A stretch of 9,009 bases of DNA from contig JAKPOE010000383.1 in assembly GCA_029548025.1 (NCBI GenBank), positions 1 to 9,009 of the forward strand, read 5' to 3'. The DNA comes from Spirochaetota bacterium (GTDB lineage Bacteria; Spirochaetota; UBA4802; UB4802). Positions 1-6,160 of this stretch are shown here, one piece after another (within the stretch, counting starts at the first letter, position 1; each line of letters opens with the position of its first letter). A program made the position numbers and the translations under genes. A model generated the notes under the pieces. That model was not told the DNA's origin. It saw nothing but the letters and a program-made list of their open reading frames with translations, and did not search any database.

Positions 1-885
1 GGCAATTCCAATGCCGGTTTGGAAATACGGTTTTAAAAATTCCTGCTTTTTATATTCACTAAATGAAGTATTGATAAACTCAGAAGTAGAAAGTAAATCC
101 CTTGGTATCAATCGATACATTACAATGCAATACTGACCATACTGTGTATATGCCACAGAATAGATTTGATCATCAATTGCTAACCTGCTACACATTATTG
201 CGTTTGTTACCGTTGCTATTTCCAGAAAAGTATTAATGTCATTTTCAACGCGTCCTCTGTCTGCGTATAGAAACAATGATTTTATGCTGTTGTTCAAAAT
301 ACCTTTATGTTCGATAGTTGTTACATATAGGTATGATTGTGAAAAGGTATACCGTTTTTGAAATGAAACATTGGTAATATTGGCCACACTTACAAAATTA
401 CTATCAAGATCGTACCTGAGTTGTTCTAATTGTCGTATTAAACCCTTGTCAATCGATAGTATTTGCTCATTTGCCATATCACCAGATCGTTCAAGGGCTA
501 TCATTGTTTTTTCTGTAAAAAACTGACCGATGGTAGTGTTTAGAATATTGCTGGTAATAACGATGATTGGTATCGTTGGGACGATCGCTATAACAATAAG
601 CGCCAATGCTATCTTTGCTCGTATGCTGCTGCCACCGTAAAGACCATCATGATGCACCCTGAGCCTGAATGCCAGCACAATAAAAAATACAGCAGCAGCC
701 AGCGGTATAATCATAACAAGATTAACAAAAAATCCCTGACCCACTGAATCACTTTCACTGCGCGGGGGTAAAAGAAGCGCTATGATCACAGAAAAGATAA
801 AAAAGCCGCCAATAATAATCAATGAATTCTTTACATTTTTTCTGGATATACGATTTTTAAAATATTCTTTTACATGAATTTTCAT
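1..885 (-). CDS. NtrY-like membrane sensor histidine kinase, N-terminal part (cut by window edge)
   Basis: The frame is open for 295 codons from an ATG at 885 to the left edge, so only the N-terminal sensor part is present. Three hydrophobic segments are visible: about residues 21-39, 53-74 and 89-112. The third is preceded by GGSSIRAK and contains IVPTIP, which resembles the NtrY family, where a basic stretch precedes a Pro-containing helix. Residues 113 to about 285 would form an extracytoplasmic sensor domain. The last residues (KKQEFLKPYFQTGIGIA) look like the approach to a fourth helix. The HAMP, PAS, HisKA and ATPase domains must lie outside the window and are not seen. The gene starts 23 bp after the DUF4390-like gene. 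NtrY-type kinases usually act with sigma-54-dependent regulators, and rpoN lies upstream in the same run. Another multi-helix sensor kinase is possible; the ligand is unknown. Confidence 0.72.
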   Translation of the reverse strand, partial: MKIHVKEYFKNRISRKNVKNSLIIIGGFFIFSVIIALLLPPRSESDSVGQGFFVNLVMIIPLAAAVFFIVLAFRLRVHHDGLYGGSSIRAKIALALIVIAIVPTIPIIVITSNILNTTIGQFFTEKTMIALERSGDMANEQILSIDKGLIRQLEQLRYDLDSNFVSVANITNVSFQKRYTFSQSYLYVTTIEHKGILNNSIKSLFLYADRGRVENDINTFLEIATVTNAIMCSRLAIDDQIYSVAYTQYGQYCIVMYRLIPRDLLSTSEFINTSFSEYKKQEFLKPYFQTGIGIA

Positions 886-908
886 AAATTCATTTCCATA
901 CCATACCG

Positions 909-1475
909 TTATTCAGCGTAAGGTATGCCAACAAGTTTTGGACCATATTCCCAGCCTGTATCAAAATCCCATATACCTACAACATAATTAAATATCAGGT
1001 TAAGGGGAAAATATAGTTTTACCGAACTAAATGAAACACGAATACGTATAGAATAGTTTGATTTCCGTAAGGTATAGGCATTGTCAATAACTATCTGCTG
1101 ATTATTGAAAAGTTCTTCAATAATTGATTCATCACTATAATACAGTGTGGGAACATTTGATCGGGACACAATATATGCCTTTTTAGAAAAATCAAATTTA
1201 ACTTTTTTCTTAACCGTACTTGTTTTTATTACATTTTTGGGTAAAAGAGGCAGTACAGGATTTTCAACAATCTCAACAACATATTCAATCCTCCCTTCCA
1301 ATCCTCGCTTTAAGGCTTCCAGTATATCATAGGTTTTAACATCGGTAATTGAAATGGTAACTATGAGCTTAGTTGAATCAAATCGCACATCATTGTATAC
1401 CACATTCTGTGCAAACAATGTGTGCGAGCACATTAACACAATAACAATGGTGATAATACAAAGTAATTGCTTCAT
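909..1475 (-). CDS. DUF4390-like secreted or periplasmic protein
   Basis: This 188-residue protein has a clear signal peptide (hydrophobic residues about 4-20, ending LFAQ), so it should be exported. The mature part is beta-rich. It includes an ILEALKRGLEG stretch at about residues 47-57, followed by alternating hydrophobic strands, and ends in a Trp/Gly-rich tail (IWDFDTGWEYGP). This pattern resembles DUF4390, a family of unknown function often encoded immediately before ntrY-like kinases in proteobacteria. Here too the next gene is an NtrY-like kinase. The match is from memory of the family's shape and was not searched. The ATG overlaps the TGA of the upstream gene in an ATGA junction (1472-1475), so translation is probably coupled. 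A role as periplasmic partner of the kinase is inference from context. Confidence 0.68.
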   Translation of the reverse strand: MKQLLCIITIVIVLMCSHTLFAQNVVYNDVRFDSTKLIVTISITDVKTYDILEALKRGLEGRIEYVVEIVENPVLPLLPKNVIKTSTVKKKVKFDFSKKAYIVSRSNVPTLYYSDESIIEELFNNQQIVIDNAYTLRKSNYSIRIRVSFSSVKLYFPLNLIFNYVVGIWDFDTGWEYGPKLVGIPYAE

Positions 1476-2038
1476 TGGAAATTAACTGGATGTGATAGCA
1501 TCAAACATATAGATTTATTGCTACTGGTGTTTTCAAAGGATGTCTTAAAACTTTGTTTGCTTTTCCAGTACGGATAATAAATATTTTTATTATAGTCATG
1601 AGCTGAATTTACAGCATCAACTACAGAAAACACTCTTGTAAAAAATATTGAAAACAATAGCCCCACAACCATATATTGATCTTTTTTATCAATATCCGAC
1701 CAGTTTACATCTTCGGAACCATGCGAATATTTATCAGATATATGAAATAACATGAAAACCAGTAAACTTTTTTCGGCAATATCGGCAACCAAAAACGCCG
1801 AACCTTTCTTATAATTTTGAGTATAAAATTGTCCTAAACCGCTCCACGACCATGATAAAACACCGGCAATAAAAGGGTCTTTCCGTTCAGGCTCTTCAAA
1901 AAAAATTGGCACATCAGCGGGTACTTCCTGAAGCGGCAATGGCTTATAAACATTTTTTCCATTTTGTGCAAAAACTACTGTAGAGCACAGAAGTACCATA
2001 CAGGTTGTAGTTATCCTATAAATGCGAGGAAAAAGCAA
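1472..2038 (-). CDS. Small membrane protein with GLGQFY motif, second of a tandem pair (DUF5683-like)
   Basis: Function is not recognised. The favoured start is TTG at 2038, because a GGAGGT Shine-Dalgarno (2046-2051) sits 8 nt before it; this gives 188 residues. In-frame ATGs at 2056/2053 are the alternative, and a longer frame back to 2140 overlaps the upstream gene too far. From TTG the protein opens with a signal-peptide-like segment (RIYR, a hydrophobic run, then VVFAQ). A KDPF..GVLSWSWSGLGQFY block follows at residues 53-72, then a KKGSAFL helix and a second hydrophobic stretch ending VVDAVNSAHDYN. The same blocks occur in the same order in the gene just upstream, so the two are paralogs. 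The LS...GLGQFY...KG pattern is typical of small membrane proteins such as DUF5683. This copy has Ser where its sister has Pro before GLGQ. It overlaps the upstream gene by 23 bp and the next by 4 bp. Confidence 0.75.
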   Translation of the reverse strand: MLFPRIYRITTTCMVLLCSTVVFAQNGKNVYKPLPLQEVPADVPIFFEEPERKDPFIAGVLSWSWSGLGQFYTQNYKKGSAFLVADIAEKSLLVFMLFHISDKYSHGSEDVNWSDIDKKDQYMVVGLLFSIFFTRVFSVVDAVNSAHDYNKNIYYPYWKSKQSFKTSFENTSSNKSICLMLSHPVNFQ

Positions 2039-2591
2039 GATACATACCTCCATCATTGTTACATCCCATATCAAGTTGTGGATATTTTTGAATAAGGTTC
2101 TTTCGTTTTTGCTCCAGTGTGCTATTAAATGAATAAGCACTCTTCACGGCATCTATGATATTAAAAATATGGATCAGTGATAGTGCTGCAACTGTTACAT
2201 AAAATAAATGCTTCCTCTCAATACTGAATAAACCCATATCCGTTTGGTTTGCATCAACTTTAAGGTTAAATCCGGAATCACCACCTGCTTTGAAGTTAAA
2301 ATCCAGAAAATAAAACATCGACCCAATAATAATAGTGTATTCAGTAATAAGGAATGCAGCCCCTTTTAGCTTTTCATCACAATAAAACTGGCCAAGCCCG
2401 GGCATATAAAATGAAAGTATACCTGAAAAAACAGGGTCTTTCTTTTTTTCAAATAATGTTTTTATTTCTTCATCAGTAAGCGATAGTTCCTGTTTATGTT
2501 TTGACTGAGCAAAACTATTCACTGGCAAAAGCAGCATTATTGCAATGAGAATCCAGATAGCATATTGTGATAATGAGCAACAATGTTTCAT
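2016..2591 (-). CDS. Small membrane protein with PGLGQFY motif, first of a tandem pair (DUF5683-like)
   Basis: This 191-residue protein is of unknown function. A signal peptide or N-terminal anchor covers residues 1-28 (hydrophobic 10-23, ending NSFAQ). A charged linker (LTDEEIKTLFEKKKDP) leads to GILSFYMPGLGQFY at 57-70, then EKLKGAAFLITEYTIIIG, a hydrophobic helix at about 75-97. A loop of about 30 residues is followed by a second helix (about 128-146) ending NIIDAVKSAYSFN. The pattern of LS, then PGLGQFY, then KG and a C-terminal DA..SA block is shared with the next gene, showing tandem duplication. It resembles DUF5683-type or TM2-like small membrane proteins, whose roles are poorly defined. 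Its ATG overlaps the ptsH TGA (2588-2591), suggesting coupling. A structural or envelope role is possible, but nothing in the sequence proves it. Confidence 0.78.
   Translation of the reverse strand: MKHCCSLSQYAIWILIAIMLLLPVNSFAQSKHKQELSLTDEEIKTLFEKKKDPVFSGILSFYMPGLGQFYCDEKLKGAAFLITEYTIIIGSMFYFLDFNFKAGGDSGFNLKVDANQTDMGLFSIERKHLFYVTVAALSLIHIFNIIDAVKSAYSFNSTLEQKRKNLIQKYPQLDMGCNNDGGMYLAFSSHL
2046..2051 (-). promoter_or_regulatory. Strong Shine-Dalgarno GGAGGT supporting a TTG start
   Basis: GGAGGT on the minus strand lies 8 nt before a TTG at 2038. It lies within the 3' end of the upstream paralog. It falls downstream of the in-frame ATGs at 2056/2053, so it cannot serve them. This is why the TTG start is preferred for the second GLGQFY protein. 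Confidence 0.6.
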
Positions 2592-2863
2592 TTTGAAGCC
2601 AGCTCTGCAAAATCATTTTCAATTAATGCCGATAACCTGTTAACTGCTTCTTCTTCCATTTCACCATCAGCACGTATTGTCAGGAAGCTTCCCTTTGTGA
2701 TAGCCAGCCCTAACACAGACATGATTGATTTCCCATTTGCTTCCATTTGTCCTTTAATTAAATAAATATCACAGGGGAACTTCATTGCTTCACGTACAAG
2801 TATTGAAGCGGGCCGCGCATGGACACCAGCATCACTTTTAATTTTCACCTTTTTCTCTTTCAT
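2588..2863 (-). CDS. ptsH: Phosphocarrier protein HPr
   Basis: HPr is the small cytoplasmic phosphocarrier of the phosphotransferase system. From ATG 2863 the protein has 91 residues, the usual HPr length. The GVHARPAS motif places the phosphorylatable histidine at residue 15. The NGKSIMSVLGLAITKG motif places the HPr-kinase target serine at residue 46. Both numbers match the canonical ones exactly, which supports this start. A GGGAGA Shine-Dalgarno (2873-2878) is well spaced for 2863 and too close to the alternative ATG at 2872; a frame back to 2908 would add non-HPr residues. The gene overlaps hprK by 26 bp, which fits coupled production of kinase and substrate. No enzyme I or sugar permease genes are in the window, so a regulatory rather than transport role is plausible but inferred. 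Confidence 0.96.
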   Translation of the reverse strand: MKEKKVKIKSDAGVHARPASILVREAMKFPCDIYLIKGQMEANGKSIMSVLGLAITKGSFLTIRADGEMEEEAVNRLSALIENDFAELASK

Positions 2864-3809
2864 AATCTTCATTCTCCCGTACAATCCATTCCTGAATCTT
2901 TTTATCAAGTTCCTGAGCGGAAAATATCCCTATTTTTTTAAGCCGCTGATTAAGCGCAGCCGTTTCAATAATTATCGGTATATTCCTTCCCGGTCTTACA
3001 GGTACAATAATATAGGGAACTTCAAGATCAAGAATAGTATATAACTGCTCTTCAATTCCCAATCTATCATAATGGGTATTTGCATCCCATTCCTGCAGTT
3101 CAGCAACAAGCTCAATACGCTTACGGTTTCGTACTGATCGTATACCAAATATATCACGCACATTTAAAATTCCAATACCCCGTATTTCCATATGATGGCG
3201 TATCAGTTCAGAACCGTTTCCCATAAGCAACGATTCGTCAATCTTTTTAACCTCTACCAGATCATCTGCAATTAAGCGATGCCCACGTTCAATGAGCTCA
3301 AGCGCTGTTTCGCTTTTACCAACACCACTTTTACCAATTAGGAGTATACCAATTCCAAAGACATCTACCAGTGTACCATGGATAGTAACCGATTCAGCAA
3401 ATGCAGCCTCAACAATATGCGTTAGCAAACTTATAAATCGTGTTGTTGGATATCTGGTTACAAATGTTGGGACTTTATATTTTTTTGCAAAATCTATAAA
3501 TATTTCATCCGGATATTCATTGTGTGTATATACACAACTGACTATATCATACGAGAAGAATTTATGGTATATCTCCTCGCGTCGTTCTCGGGATAATGTT
3601 TTGATATATGCAGTTTCACCCAGACCAAATATCTGAATGCGATCATAAGCAAAATAATCAAAAAAGCCAGCCAGGGTAAGCCCCGGCCGGTTAATTTCTA
3701 TCGCTGTTATAGCCTTATCTAAACCTTCACTGCCAGCAACAAGCGTAAGCTGAAGATCTATCTTCTGAGTATTTTCTAAGATATCATGAATGCGTAGATA
3801 CTTTTTCAT
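2838..3809 (-). CDS. hprK: HPr kinase/phosphorylase
   Basis: This bifunctional cytoplasmic enzyme phosphorylates HPr on Ser46 and removes the phosphate by phosphorolysis, linking carbon status to regulation. The length is 323 residues, typical of the family. The N-terminal domain covers about 1-130. The catalytic domain shows the conserved histidine in IHGTLVDVFG (H144), a Walker A loop GKSGVGKS (159-166), the paired aspartates in RLIADD (182-183), the family signature EIRGIGILNVRDIFG (208-222) and the VRPGRN motif (271-276). All expected catalytic features are intact. The start ATG lies 9 nt after the hpf stop, with a weak AAGAGA upstream. The 3' end overlaps ptsH, its substrate gene, by 26 bp. 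Unlike many proteobacterial loci of this type, no rapZ gene follows. Confidence 0.97.
   Translation of the reverse strand: MKKYLRIHDILENTQKIDLQLTLVAGSEGLDKAITAIEINRPGLTLAGFFDYFAYDRIQIFGLGETAYIKTLSRERREEIYHKFFSYDIVSCVYTHNEYPDEIFIDFAKKYKVPTFVTRYPTTRFISLLTHIVEAAFAESVTIHGTLVDVFGIGILLIGKSGVGKSETALELIERGHRLIADDLVEVKKIDESLLMGNGSELIRHHMEIRGIGILNVRDIFGIRSVRNRKRIELVAELQEWDANTHYDRLGIEEQLYTILDLEVPYIIVPVRPGRNIPIIIETAALNQRLKKIGIFSAQELDKKIQEWIVRENEDYEREKGEN
2873..2878 (-). promoter_or_regulatory. Shine-Dalgarno for ptsH inside the hprK 3' end
   Basis: GGGAGA on the minus strand lies 9 nt before ATG 2863 and directly abuts ATG 2872. The spacing therefore selects 2863 as the ptsH start. The site lies within hprK codons, so ribosomes finishing hprK would pass over it. 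Confidence 0.6.
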
Positions 3810-3818
3810 TTCTCTTTT

Positions 3819-4628
3819 CTAAAATGCTGGCACTAATAATTCAAGTGATTTTCCTTTTTTATAAATAATATTTAAAAAATGTGTTTCAGAGTTAAAAAAT
3901 ACCATGAACGGGACATCACTTTTAGTTATTTCTACAACTGCATCATCTACTGACATAATTTTAACAGAGCATGAATTTTTCTTTATAAATTTAATCTCAG
4001 GATTGATCAATGATTCTTTCTTAACATCCAGTGAATATACATTGAATTTAGATGGATCAAAATTGTTATTTTGTATCATCTCAAAAGGGAGTTCTATTAA
4101 TGTGTAGGTATCTCCATCTTTATAAATAACAGCATAGTTTTTATTCATATAATCAACAGCATTCTTTATTGATTTTTCTCCCTTCTTGAAAAGCATGAAT
4201 TCGGCACCTTCTAATTTCATCTGCAAATATGCTTCTTTTTCATCAATTGGCTTATTGCTAACCTGGCGTATAACTATTGGTGTTTGTTCACCACTGACAT
4301 TATACGTAGCAATATCCTCTAATTTGTTTAATGGGGTTACTTTATGTTCTGAATGTCGTTCTTTATATCGCACAATTTGTTGCTCAATCTTATCAAGCAA
4401 AAGATCTATGGAGGAATACATATCTCCTGCTTTTTCCTTTGCATAAAACTGCACACCATCACCATTAATTGTAATTTCTGCCACATGATCCTGCCGCTCA
4501 ATGAACAAGCGTATGTGCATATCAATCAACTGATGAAAATACTTTGTAAGTTTTGTTAGCTTTTTCTCAGCATATTCGCGTATGCTATCAGACACTTCAA
4601 AATTTCTACCTGTGATTGTTAAATTCAT
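3819..4628 (-). CDS. hpf: Long-form ribosome hibernation promoting factor with apparently duplicated C-terminal domain
   Basis: HPF binds the 30S decoding region and, in the long form, dimerises 70S ribosomes to 100S particles in slow growth. From ATG 4628 the protein has 269 residues, against about 180-190 for a usual long HPF. Residues 1-100 form the S30AE domain, with the classic opening MNLTITGRNFEVSD and a basic/acidic helix EYAEKKLTKLTKYF. Residues about 117-180 (IRQVSNKPIDEKEAYLQM ... YTLIEL) match the C-terminal dimerisation domain. Residues about 210-269 look like a second copy: MSVDDAVVEI, then FMVFFNSET, then LNIIYKKGKSLELLVP. ATG 4640 is a possible upstream start, but GAGGG (4634-4638) lies 5 nt before 4628 and the family begins there. 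It overlaps rpoN by 23 bp. Confidence 0.93.
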   Translation of the reverse strand: MNLTITGRNFEVSDSIREYAEKKLTKLTKYFHQLIDMHIRLFIERQDHVAEITINGDGVQFYAKEKAGDMYSSIDLLLDKIEQQIVRYKERHSEHKVTPLNKLEDIATYNVSGEQTPIVIRQVSNKPIDEKEAYLQMKLEGAEFMLFKKGEKSIKNAVDYMNKNYAVIYKDGDTYTLIELPFEMIQNNNFDPSKFNVYSLDVKKESLINPEIKFIKKNSCSVKIMSVDDAVVEITKSDVPFMVFFNSETHFLNIIYKKGKSLELLVPAF

Positions 4629-6039
4629 GGTTACCCTCATCCTTAATCAAATATAATTTTTTACGAATATGTGATGCAGGGATAGACAACATATCCCTGT
4701 ATTTTGCAATAGTTCTACGAGCAATATGAATACCTTCACCTCTTAAGATGTCAAGTATTTCCTCATCACTCAAGGGATTATGTTTCAGCTCACTATTGAT
4801 GAGCTCTTTGATGCGCTTTAATATTGTATCCTGTGATGTTTCATCGTTATGTTCAGATTTAACCTTCTTTACAAAAAAATATTTAAATTCAAAAACGCCC
4901 CATTTTGTTTGAGCATATTTATTAGCAACAGCGCGGGCAATTGTTGATTCATGAAAGCCCAATTCTGATTCTAAATCTGCATAAATCAACGGTTTTAAAA
5001 AACCCTGCCCCTTTTGCAAAAACTCTTTTTGCCTGTTCATAATAGCGTAAGCAACTAACAATAAAGTTTCATTCCGCCTTCCAATATTCGTGATTAAATT
5101 TTTTGCTGAACTAACCTTTTCATGTATAAATTGACGTGTTTTTTCATCAACTTTTTTTTGTTTCAACATCTGGACATACTTAGCATTGATATAAAGTCTG
5201 GGAATCCAATTATCCACCAGTTGTATAACTACTTCATCATCAATCACCTGAACCTCTATATCAGGACGAACATAGATAGGTTTGCTATTTAAATAGAGTG
5301 CACCGGGAAAAGGTGTTAGATTTGTCAGCACTATTAATTTTTCTTTAACTTCCTCTTTACGAATATTCAAATCTTTTGCTATCCTGTCATATTCAAGGCG
5401 CTGTATGTTTGGTAAATAATTCTTGATAATCACCTGTAACAGATCATCCTCTGGATAGTAATACTGCGCCTGCACCATGAGCGATTCCGTAACATTGAAA
5501 ACCCCACACCCAACAGGCTCCACAGTATTGAGTACAACAAGAAGACTGTCTAATTTTTCTGAAGCAATATTGTAATTATTCTGGATAAACTCTTTTGAAA
5601 CTGTTAAAAAACCATTATCATCCAGACTTGTAATCAATTGCTCCAATATATCAATATCTTCCTGCGGCAATGACAGCATCCGTATCTGTGATAACAGATG
5701 TTCCTGCAATGACTCATTCCTGGTAACTATCTCCAAAACATTTTTTTTATCAAAATCATTTTGTATACCGGTATCACTTGCATCAGCGTATTCAATAGAG
5801 AACTCCTCAGCTTTTGATGCAACAGTACCTTCCATTTCATTTTTAGCGACATCTTCAAGCGATTCAAATCCTTCATTGAGAGCATCATCACATTCTAAAA
5901 CTGGATTTTCCTGCAACTCCTGCAATAATATCTCCTCCAGTTCAAGAGTGGAAATCTGTAATAAATCTAATGATTGTCTAAGAGTTTGAGTAAGACGTAA
6001 ACGCTGGGTTTGTACTACATCAAGCTTTAATAAAGCCAT
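4606..6039 (-). CDS. rpoN: RNA polymerase sigma-54 factor
   Basis: Sigma-54 directs RNA polymerase to -24/-12 promoters that need an AAA+ enhancer-binding activator. The length of 477 residues is typical. Region I is at 1-50 (LTQTLRQSLDLLQISTLELE ... ENPVLE), followed by an acidic region II at about 50-105. The core-binding region lies at about 106-300. A helix-turn-helix with HESTIARAVANKY follows at about 363-375, and the RpoN box ARRTIAKYR is at 440-448, which contacts the -24 element. The start ATG has GAGG (6046-6049) 6 nt upstream. One oddity is the usually conserved G.GAR.L motif in the core-binding region, which reads VGCGVFNVTESL here (176-187). It leads the tightly packed run hpf-hprK-ptsH, a common sigma-54 neighbourhood. 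The NtrY-like kinase further along fits the same regulatory theme. Confidence 0.97.
   Translation of the reverse strand: MALLKLDVVQTQRLRLTQTLRQSLDLLQISTLELEEILLQELQENPVLECDDALNEGFESLEDVAKNEMEGTVASKAEEFSIEYADASDTGIQNDFDKKNVLEIVTRNESLQEHLLSQIRMLSLPQEDIDILEQLITSLDDNGFLTVSKEFIQNNYNIASEKLDSLLVVLNTVEPVGCGVFNVTESLMVQAQYYYPEDDLLQVIIKNYLPNIQRLEYDRIAKDLNIRKEEVKEKLIVLTNLTPFPGALYLNSKPIYVRPDIEVQVIDDEVVIQLVDNWIPRLYINAKYVQMLKQKKVDEKTRQFIHEKVSSAKNLITNIGRRNETLLLVAYAIMNRQKEFLQKGQGFLKPLIYADLESELGFHESTIARAVANKYAQTKWGVFEFKYFFVKKVKSEHNDETSQDTILKRIKELINSELKHNPLSDEEILDILRGEGIHIARRTIAKYRDMLSIPASHIRKKLYLIKDEGNHEFNNHR
4634..4638 (-). promoter_or_regulatory. Shine-Dalgarno selecting the hpf start
   Basis: GAGGG on the minus strand lies 5 nt before ATG 4628. 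It falls after the alternative ATG 4640 and so cannot serve it. The site sits within the last codons of rpoN. Confidence 0.6.
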
Positions 6040-6110
6040 TCATTTCCTCGCACTAATCGCCTTCAATTCAAATGTTAAATTCTTTTTCACATATTCTATT
6101 TCTTTGCCTA

Positions 6111-6140
6111 CGTATAAATATACAAAAATAGTATTGGCAA
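6111..6140 (-). promoter_or_regulatory. Possible sigma-70 type promoter for the rpoN run
   Basis: In the 121-bp gap between pyrG and rpoN, the minus strand shows TTGCCA (6135-6140), an 18-nt spacer, and TATACG (6111-6116). This is a 5/6 and 4/6 match to consensus. It would give rpoN its own promoter about 70 bp upstream of the start. In AT-rich DNA such matches arise easily, and read-through from pyrG is equally possible because no hairpin terminator is seen after pyrG. Confidence 0.35.
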
Positions 6141-6160
6141 CGTCTATTTAAATTGCATAT

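Noticed and set aside
1147..1332. Plus-strand open frame of 61 codons
   Set aside because: It lies wholly inside the DUF4390-like gene on the other strand, has no motif and no supporting ribosome site.
2864..2908. Upstream extension of HPr to a start at 2908
   Set aside because: The extra residues do not belong to the HPr fold, and starting at 2863 places His15 and Ser46 at their canonical positions.
3292..3636. Plus-strand open frame of 114 codons
   Set aside because: It is antisense to the hprK catalytic domain, which has all family motifs; this is a shadow frame.
3828..3841. TGGCAC resembling a sigma-54 -24 element
   Set aside because: The -12 half is not TTGC, and the site lies on the plus strand within the 3' end of hpf with no gene to drive.
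3904..4559. Three plus-strand open frames opposite hpf
   Set aside because: They overlap each other and the well-supported hpf gene, and none resembles a protein family.
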